DNA from: a virus
Strand: one strand, 5' to 3'
Virus record (IMG/VR): IMGVR_UViG_3300017776_000007
Coordinates: 1 to 64,000 of that record
DNA: 64,000 nucleotides
The notes below the pieces were generated by a model. The model searched no databases, had not been told where the DNA came from, and was given only the letters and a program-made list of their open reading frames with translations. Position numbers and translations under genes: made by a program. Each line of letters begins with the position of its first letter. Position 1 is the first letter of the stretch. Shown here piece after piece: positions 37,169-47,700 of the stretch.

Positions 37169-38514
37169 TGACAAGTACAACAATTACAATACCATGCGAG
37201 GGAAGTTTATTACCAAAACCTGCTGATCTGACTAATATATTTAATCAGATTACAAATTCTATTGCAACTTTAGAATTGGCAGGACTTCCTGAAGAAGCAC
37301 AAAAAGTCAGAGATATTTTAGACGATATTGAATCAGTCTTGGGTAATTTTCCTGTCTCTATTTCTAAGCCAGTATTTGGTACATTAGAAATACCAGAAGT
37401 AGAATGGGAAAAAAGAATTAATGCGATGATAGAAGAATATCATCTTTTTATTCAAGCCAAGTTTATGGAAATAATTAATAAAGTATTACCTATTTCTTTT
37501 GCTATACCCGTACCACCTTTTGGAATATCAGTAGATGTTGTAAAATTATTTTCTGACCCTGCATATAAAGGTACTATTAAACAACAATTTGTGGATGAAG
37601 TGGAGACATTCTATCCTATGTTACCAGATATTTATAAGTCATTTGATGGCACTTATGGATTAGAATCTGCAGATATGAAAGCAGAGGCAGTCTGGGAATA
37701 TGTAATGTCTATGTTAAATAAGGGTGCACTAGGGATTCTACATGGAGCCTTTGGAGGTTTAATAGGTAAATTTAGTGAAATATGGGATGCACTTGGGTTA
37801 CCTGCTCTCCCAGGGTTGACAAATTTAAATGTCCAGAGTATAATAGAAGGAATGATATCCTCAATCGAGGATCAAATAAAGTCTGCCCCGGATGACCTAA
37901 AAGACGAATTGAGAAAACAAGCAATTGAACAGTTGGAATCTATTTCTATTGTAGGATTCTCTCTTATGGATTTATTAGGTGGTGAACCTACTGACTTTGT
38001 TGAGAGTATGGAAAGAAAGATGGATAGATTTAAACGAAGACTGAAGAACTTTGGAGAAGAATGGCCTAAATATCTAATACAAGAATGGATGCAATTAGTA
38101 CAGAAATTCTTTAAGGCTATCGGCCTCGGTGCATTGATAGAATGGATTACGTTTACTTTCTGTGATTTCTTAAAAATAATTGGTCTACCGAGTAGTATTA
38201 CACTCAGTACTGAACAGATTATCACAGGTGTTATAGGAGCAACTGCAACATCACTTCCAAGTTTATCTCCAGTAACAACTGTAATGATCGGAGACCCAAA
38301 TAGTCCAGACATACATGAATATACAGCGACCGAAGGTCAAACTGATTTTGTATTCCCAGGTGGTACACCTCAGTTAGTAACCGTTAACGGCGTTGTACAA
38401 CATACAATAGTCGAAGAACCTTACAGCAAGACCGTTCATTGGACAATAATAAATACTATACTTCGCCTCGATAATTCTACAAAAGAAGGCGATAATGTTC
38501 TTATAATCCTTTAA
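37168..38514 (+). CDS. Baseplate-associated virion protein, function unknown
   Basis: A 448-residue protein between gp5 and gp25. It is mostly helical with amphipathic stretches (LFIQAKFMEIINKVLP; GALGILHGAFGGLIGKF) and a C-terminal beta-rich domain (HEYTATEGQTDFVFPGG; TPQLVTVNGVVQ). I recall a structural protein in this place in marine T4-like phages. The start overlaps the gp5 stop (TAATG). Confidence 0.72.
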   Translation: MTSTTITIPCEGSLLPKPADLTNIFNQITNSIATLELAGLPEEAQKVRDILDDIESVLGNFPVSISKPVFGTLEIPEVEWEKRINAMIEEYHLFIQAKFMEIINKVLPISFAIPVPPFGISVDVVKLFSDPAYKGTIKQQFVDEVETFYPMLPDIYKSFDGTYGLESADMKAEAVWEYVMSMLNKGALGILHGAFGGLIGKFSEIWDALGLPALPGLTNLNVQSIIEGMISSIEDQIKSAPDDLKDELRKQAIEQLESISIVGFSLMDLLGGEPTDFVESMERKMDRFKRRLKNFGEEWPKYLIQEWMQLVQKFFKAIGLGALIEWITFTFCDFLKIIGLPSSITLSTEQIITGVIGATATSLPSLSPVTTVMIGDPNSPDIHEYTATEGQTDFVFPGGTPQLVTVNGVVQHTIVEEPYSKTVHWTIINTILRLDNSTKEGDNVLIIL

Positions 38515-38522
38515 TAAAAGTG

Positions 38523-38530
38523 TATAAATA
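38523..38530 (+). promoter_or_regulatory. T4-type late promoter, predicted leaderless
   Basis: TATAAATA ends five bases (GTTAT) before the ATG of gene 25 at 38536, so the predicted start is on the initiator codon. Confidence 0.8.
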
Positions 38531-38535
38531 GTTAT

Positions 38536-38997
38536 ATGGCAACTACAGGTTCAACAAAGATACTATCCGATAGAAGTGTTATTGGAGATGTAAAGAAGGC
38601 AAAGATTACTTCCAGAGTCAAGGGTTGGAGGGATTTGGACTTGTCTTTAAAATTACATCCTATTAGAAAAGATATTATTCCTTTAAAGGATGATAATGCT
38701 ATTAAAAATGCAGTAAAGAATTTACTGATATCAAATTTTTATGAAAGACCTTTCAGTAAAGATATAGGTGCAAATTTAAGAGCACTATTATTTGAACCAG
38801 CCGATGCAATTACTGAAATTTCTATAAGAGAAAACATTAGAAGGGTTATCAGAAAATATGAACAAAGGGTTCTTATAAAGGACATCAGAGTTCAGAATAT
38901 GGATGACCAAAATGCATATCGTATCACGGTAAGCTTTAAAATTAAAGAAGACGATACTAGACAAGATGTTGAAATCGTGTTAAGAAGGTTAAGGTAA
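38536..38997 (+). CDS. 25: Baseplate wedge protein gp25
   Basis: A 153-residue wedge protein that triggers sheath assembly. The family block is IKNAVKNLLISNFYERPFSK, followed by GANLRALLFEPAD and a C-terminal beta strand region (YRITVSFKI). T4 gp25 is 132 residues. It has a TATAAATA box directly before the ATG and no room for a Shine-Dalgarno. gp6 follows after 3 bases. Confidence 0.95.
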   Translation: MATTGSTKILSDRSVIGDVKKAKITSRVKGWRDLDLSLKLHPIRKDIIPLKDDNAIKNAVKNLLISNFYERPFSKDIGANLRALLFEPADAITEISIRENIRRVIRKYEQRVLIKDIRVQNMDDQNAYRITVSFKIKEDDTRQDVEIVLRRLR

Positions 38998-39000
38998 AAT

Positions 39001-40881
39001 ATGGCGAGTAATTTAAATGTAACGGAACTAGATTTTGATCAGATAAAACAAAATCTAAAAAACTACTTAAAAACTCAATCAGAGTTTAACGGATACGATT
39101 TTGAAGGATCTGGTTTAAGTACCCTTCTTGATGTATTGGCATATAATACTCACTATAATGCTATTGCTGCTCACTTCTCTCTTAATGAGGCATTCTTGGA
39201 CTCAGCACAGATTCGTGGTAACGTAGTCACAAGAGCTAAACTTTTAGGTTATGTCCCACGTTCAGTACTTGCACCTAGGGCAACAGTTAATGTAACAATT
39301 GATGTAACCAATGAAGTGGGAACATTACCAAATACTCTTACAATGCCAAGAGGAACAAAATTAAGTACTTCTGTTGCACAGGAAAGTTATCAGTATGTTA
39401 CATTACAAACACAAACTGCAACATTAGAAGTAAATACAACCACTACCCCAAATACAAAAACATATACATTTAATAATGTTGAAATTGCACAGGGATATTA
39501 TAAGTCATTAAAATATAGAGTTGATAATGATATAGAAAATCAAAAATTTCAATTATCAGATAATGATGCAGATACAAGTTCACTTAGAGTTCGTATACAA
39601 GAAAATGAAGAATCAACTTCGTTCGACATTTATACCAGATTTGAAACACTATTAAACGTAGATTCTACTTCACAAGTATATTACTTACAAGAGAATGCTG
39701 GTGGGTATTACGAAATATATTTCGGTGATGGGGTAACTGGCCGTAAACCTAGTAATAATAATATTATCACACTGGATTATGTATATACAGAAGGTGCTGA
39801 ATCAAATGGTGCAAACGTATTTACATTATCTGATTCTATTGGTGGGTTCGGTAGTTCATCTGTTAGTACAGTAAGTCCTGCAGCAGGTGGGGCAGAACAA
39901 GAAACTTCAGAATCAATTAGGTTTAATGCTCCATTAACATTTACATCTCAGAACAGAGCGGTTACATCCGACGATTATAGAGCAATTATTCAAAGAGAAT
40001 TTACAAACATCTCTTCCATTTCTTGTTGGGGTGGAGAAGATAATGATCCACCTGATTACGGAACTGCATATATTTCTATTAAACCTATTATTGCAGAAAC
40101 ACTTACTCAGGCAGAAAAGGATGAAATTACTGGTACTATTCTTAAAGGTAAGAACGTAGTATCCATTACGCCAGAAATTGTAGACCCAAATTATACTTAT
40201 TTGGAACTGGACGTATTCTTTAAATATAATCCAAACCTTACTGATAGAACAGCAGTAGAATTAACATCGGTTGTCAGAGATACAATTTCTGATTATAATT
40301 TTAACCAGTTAAATAAATTTGATGGTGTGTTTAGACATTCACAGATTACATCTTTAATTGATAATTCTGATCCTGCAATACAAAACTCTACAGTAAGACC
40401 TTATATGTTTATGAATATTACCCCTTCAATAACTGAAGGCGTAAATAACTTTACACTAAAATTCACCTCACCATTTTATAAATCAGGAGCGAGTACAGAT
40501 TTTATCTTAACATCAACTTCATTTAAATTAGGATATTCTGCAAGTATTGATCATTACTTTGGAGATATACCACTTGCTGGAACAGTAAATAGACAAGTAA
40601 TTATTTACAAGATTGTTGATGGTATTAATGTTACTGTAGTAAATGATGCAGGAATAATTGATCCTGATAAAGGTACTGTTACATTAAATAACTTCACTAC
40701 ATATAATACAGATCCAATCAGACTTACTATTACACCTGATTCATTAGATTTGGCTCCAAAAAGAGATCAGTTAATTGCCATCGACCCTCTCAGAGTTCAA
40801 ATTACTCCAAGCGTTGATACTATTTCTGTGTCTGGTTCTACTGGAACAATTAATTACACAACTCCATCGAGATTGAGATAA
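39001..40881 (+). CDS. 6: Baseplate wedge protein gp6
   Basis: A 626-residue wedge ring protein. The N-terminus DFDQIKQNLKNYLKTQSEFN, then GLSTLLDVLAYNTHYNAIAA and RAKLLGYVPRS, is the conserved gp6/baseplate J-like region, followed by FGDGVTGRKPSNNN and EQETSESIRFNAPLTFTSQNR. Length matches T4 gp6 (660). It overlaps the next gene by one base (TAATG), continuing the wedge order 25-6-7-8. Confidence 0.95.
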   Translation: MASNLNVTELDFDQIKQNLKNYLKTQSEFNGYDFEGSGLSTLLDVLAYNTHYNAIAAHFSLNEAFLDSAQIRGNVVTRAKLLGYVPRSVLAPRATVNVTIDVTNEVGTLPNTLTMPRGTKLSTSVAQESYQYVTLQTQTATLEVNTTTTPNTKTYTFNNVEIAQGYYKSLKYRVDNDIENQKFQLSDNDADTSSLRVRIQENEESTSFDIYTRFETLLNVDSTSQVYYLQENAGGYYEIYFGDGVTGRKPSNNNIITLDYVYTEGAESNGANVFTLSDSIGGFGSSSVSTVSPAAGGAEQETSESIRFNAPLTFTSQNRAVTSDDYRAIIQREFTNISSISCWGGEDNDPPDYGTAYISIKPIIAETLTQAEKDEITGTILKGKNVVSITPEIVDPNYTYLELDVFFKYNPNLTDRTAVELTSVVRDTISDYNFNQLNKFDGVFRHSQITSLIDNSDPAIQNSTVRPYMFMNITPSITEGVNNFTLKFTSPFYKSGASTDFILTSTSFKLGYSASIDHYFGDIPLAGTVNRQVIIYKIVDGINVTVVNDAGIIDPDKGTVTLNNFTTYNTDPIRLTITPDSLDLAPKRDQLIAIDPLRVQITPSVDTISVSGSTGTINYTTPSRLR

Positions 40882-43313
40882 TGCCGCATAAAGATAGCTC
40901 TTTTTATTCTAATGACATATCCTCGCCAGGGTATATAGAATCAACTGCATCTTCTACTAGGAAGAGTAAGGAAAAATTAAGAGTTGATTCACTTATACCA
41001 TCAGAGATATTAGAAAATTCAGAAGGTATCAAAAATTTATTAGAAGCGTATTATACGTTTATGAATTTGGATGAATTTATCTATGCTGAGAATGAATCCT
41101 TTGAAGATGTTATACTTGATGGTAAAGCAGTATTTAGAATTTCAGATCCTAAAAATGAGAACGATGAATTCTTTACAGATGAAACAGGTGCTGATTCTAT
41201 TCTACTTGTGACACCAGTTACTGGTAATCCCGTTACAGTTACTTTAACAGATATCAATGTAAATATATCAAACGGTAATGAACTGCCGGGAAGTTTGGCA
41301 ACACTTACATCTGAAGTTGGTAAAACATTTCAGGTAAATGGATTAGATGCATATAATGGTGGTGTTGCAAAATTAACCACACCTATAAAACACTGGGTGG
41401 GCCCAGGGCCTTCTCATGTTATGAATAATATTGAAAGGGCAATGGACATTGATAATAATACTCAAAAGTATTTAGAATTAATGCAGAAAGAAATCGCATC
41501 AGTAATACCCAGAGATATTACAGTTAATAAAAGAAACCTATATAAGAACATTATTGATTATTATAAAGTTAGAGGTTCTGCAGATTCTATTGAAATCTTT
41601 TTCCGACTACTTTTTAATGATGAAGTGGAAGTACAGTATCCATGGGATAAAACTTTAATTCCTTCTTCAGGCAATTGGGATATAAATCCAAATCTACCAA
41701 AAGGTGGTCAGTATCTGGATAATAAAGGACAATTATCTAACGTAATTAGATTACAAGATTCCTTACGATACCAAAAATTCTCATATCTGATTAGAACAGG
41801 TCAAAACGTTTCTACTTGGGAGAACGTATTTAACAGATTGGTTCACCCTGCTGGATTTAAATTCTTTGGAGAAATTCTTTTAATTATAGAATTATCTAAG
41901 GCCATATTGGGTGAAGACGTTACTGAAGGAGATACCTTATATCGTAAAGTATTATCTGCTATGCCGGAAAGACAACCAGGGGCAATTGGTGTTGAAGATT
42001 TACCTGTATTGGTAGAAATGTTTGCCTCGGTATTCTTACCTTCTATTAGGGGAAAGATACACAGAAGTGGTTCTATTGCATTAAATATTCATAATGGAGT
42101 TATTACTACTGTTAATATAACTTCTGCCGGAAGTGGGTATTTAACAGCTCCTACTATTAATACTGCTGACTTAGGCATACCTGCAGGATTTACTTCTGCT
42201 GCATTTACTACAACACTTGCAAATGGTGGAGTCAATAGTATTACAATTACTAATGGCGGAAAGGATTATCAAAGTCCTTCTGTTACTGCAGCTGCTCCAG
42301 CTCCCATTGTTTTTAATGGCAGTAGTGCACCAATAGTCAATATAACAAATAATACTATTACACTTACTGCAGAACAACAACAATCGTTTCCAGTAGGTTC
42401 CCAATTGACATATAATTCTGGAGGTGGGACTTCTATAGGTGGATTAGTATCAGGTAATACATATTTTGTTAAAACATCTTCGGGTGGATTAATTACTTTA
42501 TCAGCATCAAATGGTGGCGCGGTGGTTAATATTACATCATTAGGTTCGGGTGCAACTCATAGATTTACAGGCACTACTGCAACTTTCACTGCTACTAAAA
42601 CCGATGGTCAAATAGGTGGTGGTGAGATAAGAGAGGCAGGGTTTGGATATACTTCAAATCCTACTATTACAATTAATGGTAGTCCTATATCCGGCAGTAG
42701 TATTTCTAATGCAACTGTGACTGTAGGTAGAGATTCTAAGGGAAGATTAGAAATTGATACTCTTACTGTAAATAACCCAGGAGCAAATTATGCCCAGGCC
42801 TTTGCATCGGTAGCGGCAAACCCACTTGATGGAAAAATGGCCACTATAGAAATTGTAGGTGGTGCAGATAAAAATTATAATAGTGCTCCATCAATTATAA
42901 TATCAGAACCTACAGCAAAAGATGCTGATGGTGTATTACTATCAACTAACGTACAGGCAACTGCAACACTTACGCTAGATTCTAATGGCGAAATTAACGG
43001 GTTTACTATACCCAATATTGGATCGGGCTATACTTCTGATCCAATTTTACGAATTGACTCTAATGCTAATAACGAAATTAGGGGCAAGGACATTAAACCT
43101 ATCTTAATATTATTATTAAACCACTTGACTGATAGGTCGAAAACACAACCACAGAATAATTACTTTAATCTGAAAAGCGACACGTATCTAAACTCATCCA
43201 AGAAGTTTGATTTTAATGAAAGGATAGAAGAATTTGGCAACGTCCAAATCCAAAGTACTGATACAACCAATATAAATAAATATAATGTGAATTCTTTTAT
43301 TCATACTAATTAA
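40881..43313 (+). CDS. 7: Baseplate wedge protein gp7-like
   Basis: An 810-residue protein placed between gp6 and gp8, where gp7 lies in T4 (1032 residues). Its N-terminal half contains KNLLEAYYTFMNLDEFIYAE and VNKRNLYKNIIDYYKVRGS, ADSIEIFFRLLFNDEVEV, typical of marine T4-like gp7/structural proteins. The C-terminal half carries about six copies of a GSGYxxxPxI-type motif (SAGSGYLTAPTI; EAGFGYTSNPTI; NIGSGYTSDPIL), probably a beta-repeat domain. A late box lies in its last codons. Confidence 0.78.
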   Translation: MPHKDSSFYSNDISSPGYIESTASSTRKSKEKLRVDSLIPSEILENSEGIKNLLEAYYTFMNLDEFIYAENESFEDVILDGKAVFRISDPKNENDEFFTDETGADSILLVTPVTGNPVTVTLTDINVNISNGNELPGSLATLTSEVGKTFQVNGLDAYNGGVAKLTTPIKHWVGPGPSHVMNNIERAMDIDNNTQKYLELMQKEIASVIPRDITVNKRNLYKNIIDYYKVRGSADSIEIFFRLLFNDEVEVQYPWDKTLIPSSGNWDINPNLPKGGQYLDNKGQLSNVIRLQDSLRYQKFSYLIRTGQNVSTWENVFNRLVHPAGFKFFGEILLIIELSKAILGEDVTEGDTLYRKVLSAMPERQPGAIGVEDLPVLVEMFASVFLPSIRGKIHRSGSIALNIHNGVITTVNITSAGSGYLTAPTINTADLGIPAGFTSAAFTTTLANGGVNSITITNGGKDYQSPSVTAAAPAPIVFNGSSAPIVNITNNTITLTAEQQQSFPVGSQLTYNSGGGTSIGGLVSGNTYFVKTSSGGLITLSASNGGAVVNITSLGSGATHRFTGTTATFTATKTDGQIGGGEIREAGFGYTSNPTITINGSPISGSSISNATVTVGRDSKGRLEIDTLTVNNPGANYAQAFASVAANPLDGKMATIEIVGGADKNYNSAPSIIISEPTAKDADGVLLSTNVQATATLTLDSNGEINGFTIPNIGSGYTSDPILRIDSNANNEIRGKDIKPILILLLNHLTDRSKTQPQNNYFNLKSDTYLNSSKKFDFNERIEEFGNVQIQSTDTTNINKYNVNSFIHTN
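43271..43278 (+). promoter_or_regulatory. Possible T4-type late promoter for gene 8
   Basis: TATAAATA inside the end of the gp7-like gene, 49 bases before the ATG at 43328, which has AGGAAAC upstream. It may be coincidental AT-rich coding sequence. Confidence 0.45.
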
Positions 43314-43327
43314 TAGGAAACAGAAAA

Positions 43328-44731
43328 ATGACTGCAATAGTAACATCAAATTTTAGGGTAATAAATGCCGAAAATTTCAAACAAGATGTAGCTGATGCTA
43401 ATACCAGTGTGTATGTGGGAATTGGAAAGTCAGATGTATGGTCTTTAACCACATCAGATACGACAGATACTACCCCATTTACACCCGTTGATGCATTAGA
43501 TTCATTGGGTGAGGCATACCAAAATATGATTGGTATGAAATTAATCGGAACCGCGGATATATCGCATGTAGTGCCAAGACATACTTGGGCATCAGATACG
43601 AGTTATCATGCATGGGATTCAGATGATGGTTCAATATTCGATAAGAAATTCTATATTGTAACCTCAGAATTTAAGGTTTATAAGTGTATTAAGGCAGGTG
43701 GTTCAGTATCTACTGTTCAACCAACACAAACACTAACGGACCCAACTGCAGAATCAGATGGATATATCTGGAAGTATATGTATACAATTTCTGTTGCTGA
43801 CGCTGAAAAATTCCTAACAAATAGTTATATGCCCGTTAAAACAATTAATCCAAGAGCAGGAGGGCAGTCATCTGATTATGCAAGTGATAGTACTGCTGAA
43901 GCGGCACTATCTGAGGCAGATTATGCACAATATCTTAACCAAAAGGCCTCTACTCAATCAAGTACGGCAGCAGGTATTGAAAGAATTGAAGTTACTGCCG
44001 GTGGAACATATTCTTCTACTCCTACTGTTATTATTTCTGGAGATGGAACAGGAGCTACTGCAACTGCAGTCATGAGTGGTTCTGGTTCTAACCAAGCTGT
44101 TGCAAGTATTACTATAACTAATAAGGGCACTAATTACACAGTAGCTGATGTAGTATTCAGTTCAGGTGATGCAGCTGCAAGAGCAGTAATTGCGCCAGAA
44201 CTCGGCCATGGTACACAACCTATTAAAGAACTCGGTGCATTTTTCATTGGTCTTAATACTCAATTAACTGGTACTGAAAATAATGACCTCACAGTAGGTA
44301 ATGATTTCAGACAGGTTACACTTATTAGAAACCCAAGATTATATGGGCCTGGTGCAATTGCAACTGCAGCTACACTTAAGGCACTTAGGTCTTTGGACTT
44401 TACTTCAGGCGTTACATTAACTGATTACCAAGTCGATGAACTTATCGTTGGTGGTACATCAGGTGCACAAGCATATGTGGTGGAAATTGATTCAGGTTCT
44501 GGATATATTTACTATCACCAAAATTCTAAAACTGGTTATAAGTCGTTTCAGAATGGAGAAAGCATTGTGGGACAAACAAGTAATACATCAGGTGGTTTAG
44601 AATCTTCTAATGCATTACGTAACCCAGAAGTGCACCCAGGCACAGGTGATATTATGTTCTTGGAGAATAGAAATCCTATTAATAGAACAACAACACAGAT
44701 TGAAGATATCAAAGTTATTATTGAATTCTAA
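43328..44731 (+). CDS. 8: Baseplate wedge protein gp8
   Basis: A 467-residue wedge protein. The gp8 family pattern is SNFRVINAENFKQDVADANT, VYVGIGKSDVW, then GMKLIGTADISHVVPRHTW and DGYIWKYMYTISVADAEKFL. The length exceeds T4 gp8 (334) because of a Gly/Thr-rich insertion (GIERIEVTAGGTYSSTPTVI). It completes the 6-7-8 series. A purine-rich AGGAAACAG precedes the ATG. Confidence 0.93.
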   Translation: MTAIVTSNFRVINAENFKQDVADANTSVYVGIGKSDVWSLTTSDTTDTTPFTPVDALDSLGEAYQNMIGMKLIGTADISHVVPRHTWASDTSYHAWDSDDGSIFDKKFYIVTSEFKVYKCIKAGGSVSTVQPTQTLTDPTAESDGYIWKYMYTISVADAEKFLTNSYMPVKTINPRAGGQSSDYASDSTAEAALSEADYAQYLNQKASTQSSTAAGIERIEVTAGGTYSSTPTVIISGDGTGATATAVMSGSGSNQAVASITITNKGTNYTVADVVFSSGDAAARAVIAPELGHGTQPIKELGAFFIGLNTQLTGTENNDLTVGNDFRQVTLIRNPRLYGPGAIATAATLKALRSLDFTSGVTLTDYQVDELIVGGTSGAQAYVVEIDSGSGYIYYHQNSKTGYKSFQNGESIVGQTSNTSGGLESSNALRNPEVHPGTGDIMFLENRNPINRTTTQIEDIKVIIEF

Positions 44732-44770
44732 TATACATATAAGTGTATTACTAAAAAGAGAAAGGACAAC

Positions 44771-47700
44771 ATGAGCACAACTACAATCAAAAATTATCCT
44801 ATAGCGCCCTATTATGATGACTTTGACGAGACAAAGAATTATCATAGGATTCTATATCGCCCTGGGTATGCAGTTCAGGCAAGAGAACTTACTCAAATGC
44901 AAACTGCACTACAGGCACAACTTGATAGATTTGGTCAATATGCATTTAAACATGGCTCTAGAGTTGTAGGTGGTAAAGTAACTGTTAATATTGCAGATGA
45001 CTTTATTAAAATTGATTCATCATTTTCACATACAGTAGGCGGTACTTTAAACAGTGATAGCTATCTTTCTCAATTCGTAGGTACTACTATTACAGGTGGA
45101 GCCAACTCTGGTACTCAAATTAAAGCAAAAGTTATTTCTGTAGTTGCGTCAGACGGTTCTGACCCAAACACTCTTTATATAAAATATATCAATAAGGGTG
45201 GATCAAATAGAAACGTAGCAACATTTGCCGCTGGAGAAGAATTCCAATCAGACGGATCAACAACTTATTATGGACAAGTTCAATCCACTGGAACTCCTAC
45301 AGGACTAGGTTCTAGTGCTAATATCGAAGAAGGTGTTTACTTTATTTCTGGTACATTTATTTATGTTCCAGCCACTTCTTTAATTTTAGACAAATATACT
45401 AATACGCCTTCATATACTATAGGTCTTAATGTTTCAGAATCAATTATTGATACAGACAGTGACGTAACACTGAAAGATAACGCGCAGGGTACACCCAATG
45501 AAGCGGCACCTGGCGCAACAAGATACAGAATTTCTACAACAATGGTTAAGGAATCCCTTACCAATCTTAACAGTTCAAATACAAACTATGTAACACTTTT
45601 AAGAATAGAAAACGGTATTACACAAGTAGATAAAACTGATGCAACAAATGTAACCAGTGAATTATCTAAGAGACTTGCAAGAAGAACTTTTGAAGAATCT
45701 GGTAACTATGCAGTAAAACCATATCAGTTGGATATTAAAGAACATCTTGACACTGGCGATAATAACGGGTATATACTTTCAAACAATGGCGGTGATGCTG
45801 ATAAACTTGCAATAGGTGTTGAACCTGGAGTATCTTATGTGCAAGGATTCAGAAATGAAAACATTGCTACAAAATATATTATTATTGATAAACCCAGAGA
45901 TGCTACAGATTCTATTAATATTGATGCTAATGCAAACGTTGCAACACCAGTGGGTAACTATGTAAGAGTAACAGAATCCAGTATTAGAGGTGCACCTGAC
46001 TTATCTTCATTTACCACAATGAATTTACATAGTGCGCCCAATCAAGGCGGATCTGTTGTAGGTACTGCACGTGCAAGAGCCATTGAAAATGTTGGCGATA
46101 CAGTCAGTGCTTCAGATGCAACACCTTGTTTAAGACTTCACTTATTTGATATTAATATGACTTCGGGTACATTTAGTGCAGTAAGAAGTTTTGATCAAAC
46201 TACAGCCAATGGGATCAATTTTAAAGGTAACATTGCTGATTCAACTGCCTTAAGATTTGATATTGGTAATAACGGATTGGTATTTAAACTTCCATATACG
46301 GCGATTAATACACTCTACAACGGTTCTACAAATACTACTGAATACACAGTAAAAAGAGATTTTAGTACATCAGTAACATCTAATCAATGTACTATCAGTA
46401 TTCCTTCTGGCCAGGGTCACTTTACAAATGTAAATACTGCCACAATGATTTCAGTTGGTACTGCCGCACTTGATACTACACCAACATTTGTGGGAAGTAG
46501 TAATGATGGTGTTACGTCTCTAACATTCTCGGTATCAGCCGCTAATGGTACTGCAGTACGTGTTGTTGCTGATGTAGAAGTTGATGGGTCTGATAAAGTA
46601 CAAAAAGAAAAAATAAGACAGAATAATCAAGTAGTCACTAAATCGGCTAGTTCAGATGGTTCATATTCATTAGATAAAGCAGATATTATTAGAATTGTTT
46701 CTGTTGTAGATGCAACAGGAACGAATGTTACAGAAAGATTTACACTTGATAATGGTCAAAGAGATAACTTTTATGGGACTGGTAGAATTATTCAAATACC
46801 AGGCACATCTCCTGTATCTGGTAATCTTACTATTACATTTGATTTTTATACCCATGGTGCTGGAGATTACTTTACAGTAGATTCATATCCTAATACAGAT
46901 TATGATAGTATTCCTACCTTTAACTCTGCTCAAGGTGTTGTAGAATTAAGAGACTGTGTAGACTTTAGACCAAGAAAGGCAGATACAGCAAATGACTTTA
47001 CAAGTACAGGTGCTGCACTTTCATCTGCGCCTGATCCTTCACACGCAATGTCTATGTTTATAAAGTATTATATGCCTAGAATTGATAAATTATATATTAC
47101 AAAAGAGGGTGAAATTAAAACAGAGAAAGGTGTACCATCCGATAATCCTAAGGCTCCTGCCGCACCGGATGATTCAATGGGGTTATATGATTTAAAACTT
47201 GCGCCGTATGTATTTGACGTTGGTGATGTTATACCAAGATTAATTGATAATAAAAGATACACCATGCGAGATATTGGTGCAATTGATAAAAGAGTTAAGA
47301 ACCTAGAATATTATACATCACTTTCACTCTTGGAACAACAAGCGGCTAATACACAATTATTTGATGGAAGTAATTTTAGTAGAACCAAGAATGGTTTTGT
47401 TGTAGATGGGTTTAGAGGCCACAATGTTGGTGATACTTCTAACCCAGATTACCAAGCTGCTATAGATAAACAGAGTGGTACTTTACGACCTAAGTTTGAT
47501 GAACGAAATATTAATTTAATTCGTAAGCCTGGTGATTCAGGAGCGGTTGTACAAAACGCGTCACTGTGTACTTTACCTCATACCTCAGCAAATTACATTA
47601 ATCAACCATATTCATCAATTGCCATTAATGTAAATCCATACAACGTATTTACTTGGAGTGGTATGATTACTCTATCACCCGAATCAGATGAATGGAAAGA

